Assembly (NCBI GenBank): GCA_019359515.1 | Contig: JAHHHC010000008.1 | Location: 1-64,000, forward strand | DNA: 64,000 nucleotides | Direction of reading: 5' to 3' | Source: Desmonostoc vinosum HA7617-LM4 | Lineage (GTDB): Bacteria; Cyanobacteriota; Cyanobacteriia; Cyanobacteriales; Nostocaceae | The notes under the pieces: model-generated | What the model was told of the DNA's origin: nothing | The model's database searches: none | Seen by the model: only the letters and a program-made list of their open reading frames with translations | Made by a program: the position numbers and the translations under genes | Shown: positions 10,177 through 19,480 of the stretch, one piece after another | How positions within the stretch are numbered: position 1 is the first letter of the stretch | Layout: each line of letters opens with the position of its first letter

Positions 10177-12588
10177 CTATCTGATCGCTGCTAAACTCAT
10201 TACACATTTGGGAAACTGACGCTTTAAAGCTGGAAAAACTGCACAAGGGGCTTGGTCTTGTAAATTCTCTGGTTTACTCCAAGTAAAGGGAGCTTTCTGG
10301 GATGCAGACATCCACAACAGTCGCTTTGCCCTTGTCATAGCGACGTAAAGTAAACGATATTCCTCAGCAATTTTGAGATGTTTTGCTTGTTCCCACGCTT
10401 GTGTGACATCAGGTATACAAGACTTCTTGTGGAGAGCAGCACGAATTTGGGCACGAGCAACTTCTGATAAAGTAAAGTCGCCTAAAAACTGACTTTGGGG
10501 AGGAACCCAAAATTTACCAGGAATCAAGTTTTCGTGTAAAAAAGGAATAAAAACATAATCCCAATCTAATCCTTTAGCTTTATGCATAGTAATAATCGTC
10601 AGTTGCCCAGCACGGGTGTAACGCGCTTCCAAATCTTCTGTTTCCACTGGCTCAAATCGTTCAGAACTGACAATTTCACTCAAAGCTGACAACATCGACC
10701 CCATGGAACTATTGCCAGCTAATTGCTGGTTGACTCGTTCTGCAAGCTTATCAGCTGTTGCCAATTCTGCTTGGTCATAATTCAATGTCAAAGCGAGGAA
10801 AGAGATAAGCTGATAGATGGGCAATTCTAAGCGAGCGCGGAGTAAACTACGACACAAACGCGCAGCTTTTTGTACTGCCTCTGGCTGGGGTAGAGACAAA
10901 GGGCCAGGGTATAAAAATTCTTCTGGAAGACTTGCAAGGGCATTGAGGTCTTGGGTGGGAATTAATTGACGTTCCACTAACGCATCTAGCGCCGCTTTGA
11001 GATAATCAGGGGAATGGGGGCGATCGCAAAATTGCAGCAATGCTAAAATTTCCTGGGGTACATGGGAACGGCGATCGCGTTCTCCTACATCATAGAGTGT
11101 AATTTTATGCTCATTACATATTGGTGTGAGTGCCTCGCTGAGCCATCTTCCCTGACGGTTTTCTCGCACTAAAACCGCTGCCCGAATATTGCTTGGGTCT
11201 TGAGCAAACAACTCAATTACTCTCTGTGACATTAATTCAACTGTGTGATAAATATCACGAGGAGTATACAGTTCTAGTCCTTGTCCTACTGGCTGGGGAT
11301 TAGCATCCTTTTGAGGATCGCCAGCATTCACAGGGAGAATTGTTTGGTCGCGAAACGGCATTTGTTGGTCATCAGTTGGCTCTTGTGGGTTTTTAGTTGC
11401 AGCTGACAACTGGCCGCTAACAACTAACCACTGACTATTAATCCATTGCAGAGCAAAGTTAGCAGCTTCGATAATAATTCTAGTACTACGACCAGCTTGA
11501 TCCATTGTTGCCAATCGTTGAACGCGATCGCAATCTTGACAAAATTGTCGAAAATAAATCGGATCAGCTGGGGTAAAAGTAGAGTTAATTGCTTGATTGG
11601 GGTCGCCAACTCGGATGAGGTTGACGGGCGACAGGACTGGGTATTGGTTATCTCTCTCTCTGCCTCCCCTGCCTTCCTCATCCCCCTCACTACTCGCCAA
11701 AATTTCTAGCAACTGCGTCTGAAGTGGACTAGAATCCTGGGCTTCGTCTTCAAAGACTGCGAAAACTTGGTTTTGCTCGATGCGACGGGCGCTACCGTTG
11801 TCTAAAACGCGCAGTGCAGCTAAAATCATGTCATCGTAGTCGATAAAATCGCGCGATCGCATTAAGTTTTGATATTGCTCATACAAGCCAGCGGCTATGT
11901 TCAAAATTGCGTATTTATCGGTGGTTTCTTCACTCCACTCACGTAACTTTTGTGGCGATATCCCAGAACTTTTGGCTTCGTGAATGACTGTATTTGCCAA
12001 ATCTGGTAATACTTCTGTCCGCAATACTGACTGACGGCGCAATCTTTCTGTTTCTTCTCCGTCAAATTGCTGCCCTTCTAGCAAATGAGCATAAAGTCTA
12101 GGATTGTTAGCAATCCATTGTTCCACCGCAGTGCGGATAAAACGGTGGCTTTGAGTTGGTGTAATTAATGTGACACTTTCTAACTGCAACCCTGATAAAT
12201 CAGGATGACGACTAGCAATGTTTAATGCTAAGCCATGCAAAGTGTAGACAGCAAAGCCTGTCTGTGGTAATGATAAATCATCGCGTAAATATTTGCGGAT
12301 TTTTGTTTTAATGTTGGCAACAGCGGAACGGGTGAAGGTAACAACAACCAACTGACGGCGAGAGGATGGGCGTGACTCGCCAACAAATTCATACTGACGG
12401 GCGATCGCGATCGCTGCTGCTGCCGCCATTCCTGTAGATTTACCCGCCCCAGGAACAGCGGAAACGGCCAGTGGCCCCGATTGCCAGTCAGCCATCTGTT
12501 GTTGTCCAGGGCGCAAGCCATCGCGGATTTCGACAATTTTTTCTCGCAGAGATGAAACAGGTTGCAAAAATTTTTCGTTACAAACCAT
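10177..12588 (-). CDS. UvrD/PcrA-like superfamily 1 DNA helicase
   Basis: The protein has about 803 residues. Walker A is AVPGAGKST. Walker B with the SF1 signature is VFEDEAQDSS. Further motifs are TMHKAKGLDWDYVFIPFL (motif V region) and LLYVAMTRAKRLLW (motif VI). These define an ATP-dependent 3'-5' DNA helicase of the UvrD/Rep family, acting in repair or in removing blocks from DNA. The C-terminal nuclease domain of RecB/AddA is absent. I use the ATG at 12588; a GTG at 12609 would add seven residues. It diverges from the glycosyltransferase gene across a repeat-filled spacer. Confidence 0.85.
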   Translation of the reverse strand: MVCNEKFLQPVSSLREKIVEIRDGLRPGQQQMADWQSGPLAVSAVPGAGKSTGMAAAAAIAIARQYEFVGESRPSSRRQLVVVTFTRSAVANIKTKIRKYLRDDLSLPQTGFAVYTLHGLALNIASRHPDLSGLQLESVTLITPTQSHRFIRTAVEQWIANNPRLYAHLLEGQQFDGEETERLRRQSVLRTEVLPDLANTVIHEAKSSGISPQKLREWSEETTDKYAILNIAAGLYEQYQNLMRSRDFIDYDDMILAALRVLDNGSARRIEQNQVFAVFEDEAQDSSPLQTQLLEILASSEGDEEGRGGRERDNQYPVLSPVNLIRVGDPNQAINSTFTPADPIYFRQFCQDCDRVQRLATMDQAGRSTRIIIEAANFALQWINSQWLVVSGQLSAATKNPQEPTDDQQMPFRDQTILPVNAGDPQKDANPQPVGQGLELYTPRDIYHTVELMSQRVIELFAQDPSNIRAAVLVRENRQGRWLSEALTPICNEHKITLYDVGERDRRSHVPQEILALLQFCDRPHSPDYLKAALDALVERQLIPTQDLNALASLPEEFLYPGPLSLPQPEAVQKAARLCRSLLRARLELPIYQLISFLALTLNYDQAELATADKLAERVNQQLAGNSSMGSMLSALSEIVSSERFEPVETEDLEARYTRAGQLTIITMHKAKGLDWDYVFIPFLHENLIPGKFWVPPQSQFLGDFTLSEVARAQIRAALHKKSCIPDVTQAWEQAKHLKIAEEYRLLYVAMTRAKRLLWMSASQKAPFTWSKPENLQDQAPCAVFPALKRQFPKCVMSLAAIR

Positions 12589-12628
12589 ATTGATATATGT
12601 GCCTAACACATCCTACAGTAATTTTATT

Positions 12629-12794
12629 TACGAATTACGAATTACGAATTACGTTAGCGAGTCCTCGATAGCGTTAGCGAAGCGGTAGCGTTAGCGAGTC
12701 ATCGAGCGTCGGTACGAGCGTCAGCGTAAAGCCTGCGGCATAGCTTCGCTTAGAGCGACACAGGAGCGTCGCGTCATTACGAATTACGAATTAT
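12629..12794. repeat. Palindrome-rich repeat cassette (ACGAATT / GTTAGCGA family)
   Basis: Tandem ACGAATT units flank a stretch built from GTTAGCGA, AGCGGTAGCG and GGAGCGTCGCGTC. The cassette ends again in ATTACGAATTACGAATTA. The same family occurs at 27165-27266, 63009-63394 and 63566-63715. It fills the spacer between the divergent helicase and glycosyltransferase genes. Confidence 0.8.
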
Positions 12795-12807
12795 TTAATA
12801 GCTAAAT

Positions 12808-14499
12808 ATGAAAATTCGCAGACTTTCTCTACATTATCTGAGTTTAGCTGGAGCGATCGCGCTTGGTGCTATGTTGCGTTTTTGGCATTTAGACTTAAAA
12901 CCTTTGTGGATGGATGAGATAATTACTGCCATTTTTAGTTTAGGTAAAAATTACAATGACTTGCCTTTAGATATGGTGTTTCCTCTTAACCAAGTACAGG
13001 AGATTTTTACTTATCAATCTGGGGTGAGTTGCTCTCAAATAGCCAAAAATATTGCTACTCAGTCTACGCACCCACCGCTGTTTTTTTGTGGGATGTACAG
13101 TTGGTTAGGATTTATAAGTCCCTTGGGAACAGAGTGGGTAGAGAAACTGCGATCGCTACCAGCTTTATTTGGTGTTGGTGCGATCACTGCCATTTACGGT
13201 GTTAATTGTATTGCTTTTTCCACAACATCTGGAATTTTAGCAGCAGCATTGATGGCTGTTTCTCCTTTTGCTGTTTACCTTTCCCAAGAAGCTCGTCACT
13301 ATACCATGCCTATGTTTTTTATAACTTTGGCATTATTAGGACTAATGCAAATTCAGCGGGATATATTTGAGCGATCGCAGTTGCGATTTTGGGTTTGGCT
13401 GCTCTGGGTAATTATTAATATTATCGGTCTTTATGTTCACTACTTTTTTGCTCTGGCTTTGAGCGCGGAAATTCTTACAATACTTGTATTGATGTATTGG
13501 GGTCAGGTGAACATTTCAATGCAACGCCAAATTTGGCTAGCTTTAATAATCTCAATCAGTACGATTTTAATTAGCTTTATTCCCTGGTTACTAACGATAT
13601 TTAGTCATATTCAGCGTTCTGAAACTGATTGGTTGCCTGCTGCCAATTTTATTGCACCGTTATATCAAACTCTGATTAATTGGGTATTGATGGTGATTGC
13701 TCTACCTGTGGAAAAGCAGCCCCTAATAATTGCGATTATTTGTGGTTTGGCGATGGTAGTTTTTGCCATTTTAATAGGATGGCAATTTTTCCAAGGCTTG
13801 AGGCTACTGTGGCTAAGAAATACTCATAATTTAGCAATATTAACGCTGTTAGTTTTTATCAGTTTTATATTATTACAATATTTGGCGATCGCTTACTTAT
13901 CAGGCAAAGATATTACTGCGATTCCTCGATATCACTTTGTTTATTATCCAAGCTTATGTACCCTGATAGCTGCCAGCTTGGATAGAAGAAAAATTTTTAA
14001 ATACATAATTTTATTAGTAGGAGTTATCAGTTGTATTTTTGTAGTTTCTAACTTAGTTTTTCAAAAACCTTTTCAGCCCGAACAAGTGGCTCAAAAAATG
14101 AATTTAGAGCCTAGTACACCACTGATGTTGGTAGTAGGATATAGAAATTATCAAGATGTGGCTTTAGGTTTAAGTTTTGCCTTGGCATTAGAACACAATA
14201 GACAGACAGTTTTGTATTCAGCCGTCAACTCAGACAATTTTGCTTTTATTAAGCAATCATCTGATTTATCCGATGTTTGGCACAAGCTTCCTCAATTGCC
14301 ATTACAAGAAATATCTCGGTTAAATTTATGGGTAGTTGCCCCTGGAATAAAACAGCGAGATTATCCACAGCAAGTAAAGCTATCTAAAGAAAATATTTGC
14401 ACTATAGATCCCTCACAGCACTATCGTATAGGTGTTCCTTATCAGCTTTATCGATGTAGAAATTTACGCCTGTCGCAATCACTCTCGGTACGAGAATAA
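12808..14499 (+). CDS. GT-C membrane glycosyltransferase (ArnT/GT39-like)
   Basis: The 563-residue protein has about 10-12 hydrophobic segments and an early luminal loop LKPLWMDEIITA. The Asp-Glu pair after the first helix is the catalytic signature of GT-C enzymes that use polyprenyl-linked sugars. Other family-like features are HPPLFF and YLSQEARHYTMPMF. It probably transfers a sugar from a lipid carrier at the outer face of the cytoplasmic membrane. It lies next to, but opposite in direction to, the scytonemin locus, so a link to that pathway is unproven. Confidence 0.75.
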   Translation: MKIRRLSLHYLSLAGAIALGAMLRFWHLDLKPLWMDEIITAIFSLGKNYNDLPLDMVFPLNQVQEIFTYQSGVSCSQIAKNIATQSTHPPLFFCGMYSWLGFISPLGTEWVEKLRSLPALFGVGAITAIYGVNCIAFSTTSGILAAALMAVSPFAVYLSQEARHYTMPMFFITLALLGLMQIQRDIFERSQLRFWVWLLWVIINIIGLYVHYFFALALSAEILTILVLMYWGQVNISMQRQIWLALIISISTILISFIPWLLTIFSHIQRSETDWLPAANFIAPLYQTLINWVLMVIALPVEKQPLIIAIICGLAMVVFAILIGWQFFQGLRLLWLRNTHNLAILTLLVFISFILLQYLAIAYLSGKDITAIPRYHFVYYPSLCTLIAASLDRRKIFKYIILLVGVISCIFVVSNLVFQKPFQPEQVAQKMNLEPSTPLMLVVGYRNYQDVALGLSFALALEHNRQTVLYSAVNSDNFAFIKQSSDLSDVWHKLPQLPLQEISRLNLWVVAPGIKQRDYPQQVKLSKENICTIDPSQHYRIGVPYQLYRCRNLRLSQSLSVRE

Positions 14500-14541
14500 A
14501 CAGATACGTAAGTAGTGTTTTAACTACTCAGCACTCTTCAT

Positions 14542-14811
14542 TAGACCTCTTGCAAAAGTCGGATACTCGCCAGAAAATAAATTTTTTGGCTGATAACTCT
14601 AGTCGGTTGAAACCGACTAAGCTGTTCCACATATAACTTGCATAATTAGGGCAGGCAAGATGCCCACCCCACAAGAGTTTTATTTAATTTGATTATGTAA
14701 TTTAGATGTTTTTTAGCTTAATAACAGTATTTTTAGTCCGTTTCAACGGACTTTTGCTATTAGGCAGAGACTTGAGTCTCTGACGGTTCAAGTATTTTTG
14801 CAAGAAGTTTA
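14542..14811. mobile_element. MITE-like element, family B (TAGACCTCTTGCA ends), interrupted by a family A element
   Basis: The left end TAGACCTCTTGCAAAAG (from 14542) and the right end TTTTTGCAAGAAGTTTA (to 14811) are imperfect inverted repeats. Inside is the pair GTCGGTTGAAACCGAC / GTCCGTTTCAACGGAC. A 103-bp family A element (14618-14720) is inserted between them. No transposase gene is present. The same terminal motif bounds the element at 46040-46173. Confidence 0.6.
14618..14720. mobile_element. 103-bp MITE-like element, family A, copy 1
   Basis: It runs from TAAGCTGTTCCACATATAAC to GATGTTTTTTAGCTTA, with short terminal inverted repeats TAAGCT/AGCTTA that include a TA on each side. It is nearly identical to the elements at 53628-53730 and 61811-61913. 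There is no coding capacity. It sits inside a family B element, so it arrived later. Confidence 0.85.
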
Positions 14812-14818
14812 TTCTCCC

Positions 14819-14865
14819 TCCGTTAGCCAAAGTATGGGGGTGACTTCCATACTTTGGCTAACGGA
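14819..14865 (-). terminator. Perfect 19-bp inverted repeat just after aroF
   Basis: The arms 14819-14837 and 14847-14865 (core GTTAGCCAAAGTATGG) are perfectly complementary around a 9-base loop. The hairpin begins three bases beyond the aroF stop on the minus strand. It probably ends or stabilises the long scy-ebo-trp transcript. No clear T-run follows, so a classic rho-independent terminator is not certain. Confidence 0.55.
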
Positions 14866-14868
14866 AGC

Positions 14869-15933
14869 TTAAACAGAAGTTACCAAAGCAGGTTGAGACC
14901 ATCTACCAACGACTTTACCAATCAGGGACATTTCCTGTGTCAAACGGTCAAATCTCTCAGGAGTTAAGGATTGAGGCCCGTCTGAGAGTGCCCTGGCTGG
15001 ATTGGGGTGAACTTCAATCATTAAAGCATCTGCACCTGCGGCGATGGCAGCCATAGCCATGGGTGCAACATACTCGGATTTCCCTGTGCCATGACTAGGA
15101 TCAATCATAATTGGCAGATGGGTAAGCGATCGCAATACTGGGATCACCGATAAATCTAAAGTATTACGCGCATATTTGGCATCAAACGTTCTAATCCCCC
15201 GCTCACAAAGAATGACATTGGAATTTCCCGATGCCATGATATACTCTGCTGCCATCAGCCACTCGTCAATTGTGGCTGACATGCCACGTTTGAGCAGTAC
15301 GGGTTTATCTTGAGCGCCTACTTTTTTCAACAACGAGAAGTTATGCATATTTCGCGCCCCTACTTGGATAATATCAGCTACTCTTGCAACTGCTGCTAAG
15401 TCCGCAGTATCCATAACTTCTGTGATGATCCCCAAACCTGTAACCTCACGAGCTGTAGCCAACAACTCTAAAGCACTCTCACCATGTCCTTGAAATGCAT
15501 AAGGTGAAGTACGAGGTTTATAAGCTCCCCCACGGAGAAACTTTGCTCCTGCTACCTTCACCCGCTTTGCTGTTTCCACAATCATCTCTTCATTTTCAAC
15601 CGAACAAGGCCCAGCCACGACTACTATCGGATGATGCTCTCCAAAATAGACGCGACCATTAGGTGTAGGTACAACGATTTCGCTGGCTTCTCCATATCGG
15701 AATTCTCGACTCACCCGTTTAAAAGATTGTTGCACTCGCAATACTTGTTGAATCCATTGGCTCAACTCCTGAACTTGCAACGTATCAATAGTAGAAGTAT
15801 CACCAATTATTCCTAAAACAATTGTATGTTCGCCAACGCTTTTTTCTACTGTGACTCTCCAAACATGTTTTAGCTCTTGGCTAATGCGATTAATTTCATC
15901 AACAGGCGTACCTTTTTTAAGTACTACAATCAT
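14869..15933 (-). CDS. aroF: 3-deoxy-7-phosphoheptulonate (DAHP) synthase
   Basis: The protein has 354 residues. An N-terminal ferredoxin-like regulatory domain (MIVVLKKGTPVDEIN..., about residues 1-70) is joined to the aldolase domain. The aldolase has VVAGPCSVENEEM, RGGAYKPRTSPYAFQG, LKRGMSATIDEW and IMIDPSHGTGK. This is the type I-beta DAHP synthase that joins PEP and erythrose-4-phosphate in the first step of the shikimate route. It is the last gene of the minus-strand run and corresponds to aroG at the end of the Nostoc punctiforme scytonemin locus. A cluster copy presumably raises aromatic precursor flow. Confidence 0.93.
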   Translation of the reverse strand: MIVVLKKGTPVDEINRISQELKHVWRVTVEKSVGEHTIVLGIIGDTSTIDTLQVQELSQWIQQVLRVQQSFKRVSREFRYGEASEIVVPTPNGRVYFGEHHPIVVVAGPCSVENEEMIVETAKRVKVAGAKFLRGGAYKPRTSPYAFQGHGESALELLATAREVTGLGIITEVMDTADLAAVARVADIIQVGARNMHNFSLLKKVGAQDKPVLLKRGMSATIDEWLMAAEYIMASGNSNVILCERGIRTFDAKYARNTLDLSVIPVLRSLTHLPIMIDPSHGTGKSEYVAPMAMAAIAAGADALMIEVHPNPARALSDGPQSLTPERFDRLTQEMSLIGKVVGRWSQPALVTSV

Positions 15934-16057
15934 CTTTTTGTCCTCATTGATTTAGTGTTTTGTTACAGGGACTAGGGACTAAGTAATTATCTTTCTCCCT
16001 CATCCCCCTCATCCCCCTCATCTCCCGGTTGGTGAGCGAAGTCGAACCACATCCCCT

Positions 16058-17290
16058 TCATCCCCCGATCACTTTCGCCACAGTTTGCACATCTTTATCA
16101 CCTCTGCCAGAGCAATTAATGACTATGCGGGGACTACCATTTAGTTGAGAGAGGGTTTCTAAGGCGGCGATCGCATGGGCTGTTTCGAGAGCTGGAATAA
16201 TTCCTTCTAGTTGCGAAAGCCTCTCAAATGCTTCTAGTGCTTGTTTATCGGTGATGCTGTAATACTCAGCGCGACCCAAATCCTTTAAAAAACTGTGTTC
16301 AGGCCCGACACCTGGATAGTCTAATCCTGCACTAATTGAATGTGCTTCAATGATTTGACCATCATCATCTTGGAGTAGGTAACTCATTGCACCGTGCAAA
16401 ACTCCAACTTTGCCATGCGTAAGAGTTGCTGCATGTTTTTCTGTATCTACACCTTCACCCGCCGCCTCTATTCCAATCAGACGCACAGCAGATTCATCGA
16501 CAAACTCATGAAACAATCCAATTGCATTAGAACCGCCACCCACACAAGCCAAAAGAATATTTGGTAGCCCTCCCCATTTCTCGTGACACTGAAGACGAGT
16601 TTCTTTACCAATTACTGCTTGAAAGTCACGTACCAACATAGGGTAGGGATGCGGGCCAGCTACAGAACCTAAGATGTAGTGCGTAGTTTCGACATTTGTC
16701 ACCCAATCCCGAATAGCCTCAGAAGTTGCGTCCTTGAGAGTGCCAGTACCCGCTGTCACAGGACGTACTTCTGCCCCCATTAACTTCATCCGAAATACAT
16801 TCAAGGCTTGGCGTTCCATATCGTGGATGCCCATGTAAATCACACACGTTAAACCAAACCTTGCACACACTGTTGCAGTTGCTACTCCGTGCTGACCAGC
16901 ACCAGTTTCTGCAATAATTCGCTGTTTACCCATGCGTTGAGCTAGTAATACTTGAGCCAGTGCATTGTTAATTTTGTGAGCGCCTGTATGATTTAAGTCT
17001 TCGCGTTTTAAGTAAATTTGCGCCCCTGTACCATCTGGTCTAGCATAGTGCTTTGTCAGGCGTTCCGCAAAATACAGAGGGGTAGGTCTTCCTACGTAGT
17101 CTTTTAGTAAGTTTTGTAGTTCGGCTTGGAAATTTGGTTCATTACGGTATTGTTGAAACGCTGTTTCTAGTTCGCTTAATGCTGGCATTAAGGTTTCGGG
17201 GACATATTTACCGCCGAATTTGCCAAATCTGCCTAAAGAGTCAGGTCGGACAGTTGCTGTAAGTATCGTGTTGTCTTGTATGCTGACCAC
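16058..17290 (-). CDS. trpB: Tryptophan synthase beta chain
   Basis: The protein has [15 protein letters not shown], the PLP-lysine motif [25 protein letters not shown] and the PLP-phosphate loop [10 protein letters not shown]. It condenses indole with serine to tryptophan, with TrpA. The frame is open upstream to an ATG at 17386, but those 32 residues read a spacer repeat (CACCAAGACGCCAAG type). The GTG at 17290 puts the start 14 residues before the conserved RPDSLGRFG and is preferred. It follows trpA by about 210 bp. Being in the scytonemin locus, it is probably an extra copy. Confidence 0.92.
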   Translation of the reverse strand: MVSIQDNTILTATVRPDSLGRFGKFGGKYVPETLMPALSELETAFQQYRNEPNFQAELQNLLKDYVGRPTPLYFAERLTKHYARPDGTGAQIYLKREDLNHTGAHKINNALAQVLLAQRMGKQRIIAETGAGQHGVATATVCARFGLTCVIYMGIHDMERQALNVFRMKLMGAEVRPVTAGTGTLKDATSEAIRDWVTNVETTHYILGSVAGPHPYPMLVRDFQAVIGKETRLQCHEKWGGLPNILLACVGGGSNAIGLFHEFVDESAVRLIGIEAAGEGVDTEKHAATLTHGKVGVLHGAMSYLLQDDDGQIIEAHSISAGLDYPGVGPEHSFLKDLGRAEYYSITDKQALEAFERLSQLEGIIPALETAHAIAALETLSQLNGSPRIVINCSGRGDKDVQTVAKVIGG

Positions 17291-17502
17291 AGTTAAAAAC
17301 CTTTTTTGTACAAATATCTTTCTCTTTCTTGGCGCACTTGGCGTCTTGGTGGTTTCGGATAAGGTAACGAACATCCTAAGAAACACATTTTATAAACCTT
17401 ACCCAGTAATAATTTCAGGTTTTGAATTTGAATGTGTTTCTTGATTTTATTGTGGGCGTGGTTCACTAAGCGCAGAGAACGCCAACAGAAGAGTTTGGAG
17501 AG

Positions 17503-18324
17503 TTACTTGAGCAAACCAACTTGTTGTAGCGGTGTGGAGGTAATTGCTGTTTTGAGTTCACGACAAAGTTGTTCAATAGCTTGCAGTCCTTGAATGGGGC
17601 TATCTTCGGCTAGGCGTTTGACAAAGGCACTACCAACAATTACTGCATCTGCACCCCATTCTCTAACTTGATGTGCTTGTTCTGGTGCGGAGATACCAAA
17701 GCCAACCCCGATGGGTTTGTTGGTGATGCTTCGTATATCTGTTAATAAATGCTTGACGCGTTCTTGGAGTTGCGAACGCATACCTGTGACACCAGTGACG
17801 CTAACAAGATAAATGAATCCTTGAGATTGACGGGCGATCGCTTCAATCCTATCTTTAGAACTAGTGGGAGCTATAAGTAAGATAATTTCGATCCCAAAAG
17901 AGGCAGCAGTTTGGATTAATTCTTCTGCCTCTTCTAGGGGTAAGTCTGGCACTACCAAACCTTGCACCCCGGCAGTAGCAATTTCTGCTAAAAATGGCTT
18001 AATCCCCCGGTGCAAAATGGGATTGTAGTAAGTAAACAAAATTATCGGTGCTTTCAGGCTAGGACTCACAGTTTGCAGCATCTCCAAGACTTGTTTTAAC
18101 TTAGTGCCTTTTTGCAAAGCGCGGGTTGCAGCTGCTTGAATCACAGGCCCATCTGCAAGAGGATCAGAATAGGGAACGCCTAACTCTATAAAGTCAGCAC
18201 CATGGCGATCTAAAATAACCAAAGCTTCAGCCGTAGTTTCTAAATTAGGATCGCCAGCTGTAATAAAAGGAATTAACGCACACTGTTGGCGATCGCGTAA
18301 AGATTGAAATTTATCAGAAATCAT
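17503..18324 (-). CDS. trpA: Tryptophan synthase alpha chain
   Basis: The TIM-barrel protein has [34 protein letters not shown] (with the conserved catalytic Glu and Asp) and [11 protein letters not shown]. It cleaves indole-3-glycerol phosphate to indole for TrpB. The frame permits an ATG at 18345, but ATG 18324 (MISDKFQSL) matches the usual length of the family (about 270 residues). It is on the same strand as trpC and trpB. TrpA and TrpB are adjacent here; in N. punctiforme tyrP lies between them. Confidence 0.93.
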   Translation of the reverse strand: MISDKFQSLRDRQQCALIPFITAGDPNLETTAEALVILDRHGADFIELGVPYSDPLADGPVIQAAATRALQKGTKLKQVLEMLQTVSPSLKAPIILFTYYNPILHRGIKPFLAEIATAGVQGLVVPDLPLEEAEELIQTAASFGIEIILLIAPTSSKDRIEAIARQSQGFIYLVSVTGVTGMRSQLQERVKHLLTDIRSITNKPIGVGFGISAPEQAHQVREWGADAVIVGSAFVKRLAEDSPIQGLQAIEQLCRELKTAITSTPLQQVGLLK

Positions 18325-18362
18325 CATTTGTAAGTAGTTGTGCAAAATAAATTATCTAGTTG

Positions 18363-18565
18363 AGACAGGGAATGGGGAATAGGGAATAGGGAATGGGGAT
18401 TTGTCATTTGTCATTGATTATTTATTCTCCGCGTCCCCCGAAGGGTGACGCTCGCAAGCTCGCTAACGCTGCGCTAACGCAGTCGCCTGCGGAGGGAAAC
18501 CCTCCTGCAGCGCTGTCTCACCGCGTCCCCGCGTCTCCCTCATCTCCCCCTACCCCCTGCGGTTT
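18363..18565. repeat. Repeat-filled spacer between trpC and trpA
   Basis: An array of GGGAATA/GGGAATG heptads (about 18370-18400) is followed by TTGTCATTTGTCATTGATTATT. A GC-rich cassette with CTCGCTAACGCTGCGCTAACG follows, then GCGTCCCCGCGTCTCCCTCAT. No gene is supported, although a short plus-strand frame crosses it. Confidence 0.8.
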
Positions 18566-18571
18566 CAACGC

Positions 18572-19396
18572 TTAACAGCTTACAAGACCACGCACAGCTT
18601 CCTCTACATCGTCTTGCTTCACTAGAGACTCTCCCACCAAAACCGCACGCACACCAGCCTCAGCCACCAGAGATAAATCAGCAGCAGTGTACAGTCCAGA
18701 CTCACTCACAACAGTAATATCCAAACTTGCCAATTGTTGCGATCGTTGTATTAAAAGTTGCTGCGTTACTCCCAAATTAACCGTAAAATCCTCTAGATTG
18801 CGATTATTAATCCCTACCAAACGCAGGTTGTGAAGTTTTAGCACCCGGTCTAGTTCTGTTAGCGTATGGACTTCCACTAAAGCATTCATACCCAAATCGT
18901 GAATGAGTTGTAAAAACTCTTGCAGTTTGCTGTCTGACAGGATGGCAGCAATTAACAACACAGCATCTGCACCTACTGCTCGCGCTAGATAAATTTGGTA
19001 GGGATCAATGATAAACTCCTTACACAGTAAAGGTAAAGTTACTGTGTGACGGATAGCACTCAAATTTTCAAAACTACCTTGAAAGAACTTTTGGTCAGTG
19101 AGGACTGATAAACAAGCGGCACCACCTCGTTCATAAGCTTGAGCGATCGCAATTGCATCAAAAGCTGCTCGAATAATTCCCCGACTTGGTGATGCTTTTT
19201 TTACTTCGGCTATCAAGCTAGGGTTACTAGGATTTTGCTGCAAAGCAGTCAAAAAATTGCGTGTAGTCGGAGCAAAGCTTAACTGATGTTGCAAAGTAGC
19301 CCAAGAAAATTCTTGCTGCATTTTTGCAACCTCCTGCTTTTTATACCAGACAATTTCCTCAAGAATGTTCTGAGGAGGGGGAATTTGGTTTTTCAT
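18572..19396 (-). CDS. trpC: Indole-3-glycerol-phosphate synthase
   Basis: The TIM-barrel enzyme carries [29 protein letters not shown] (catalytic Lys region), [12 protein letters not shown] and [12 protein letters not shown], all typical of TrpC. It closes the indole ring from carboxyphenylamino-deoxyribulose phosphate. The ATG at 19396 ([12 protein letters not shown]) is chosen because the preceding in-frame residues read GC-rich spacer repeat. trpD and trpF, which precede this step, are not in the window and must be supplied from elsewhere. Confidence 0.93.
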   Translation of the reverse strand: MKNQIPPPQNILEEIVWYKKQEVAKMQQEFSWATLQHQLSFAPTTRNFLTALQQNPSNPSLIAEVKKASPSRGIIRAAFDAIAIAQAYERGGAACLSVLTDQKFFQGSFENLSAIRHTVTLPLLCKEFIIDPYQIYLARAVGADAVLLIAAILSDSKLQEFLQLIHDLGMNALVEVHTLTELDRVLKLHNLRLVGINNRNLEDFTVNLGVTQQLLIQRSQQLASLDITVVSESGLYTAADLSLVAEAGVRAVLVGESLVKQDDVEEAVRGLVSC

Positions 19397-19480
19397 GCAG
19401 CTAGTGAGGGGTGAGGAAGGCAGGGGGCAGGTGTAGGTTGTTTTGAACGACACGGGGACGCGAGGACGCGTCCAAATTCC

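Noticed and set aside
17291-17386. N-terminal extension of TrpB
   Set aside because: The 32 residues read a spacer repeat (CACCAAGACGCCAAG type) and lie outside the usual length of TrpB.
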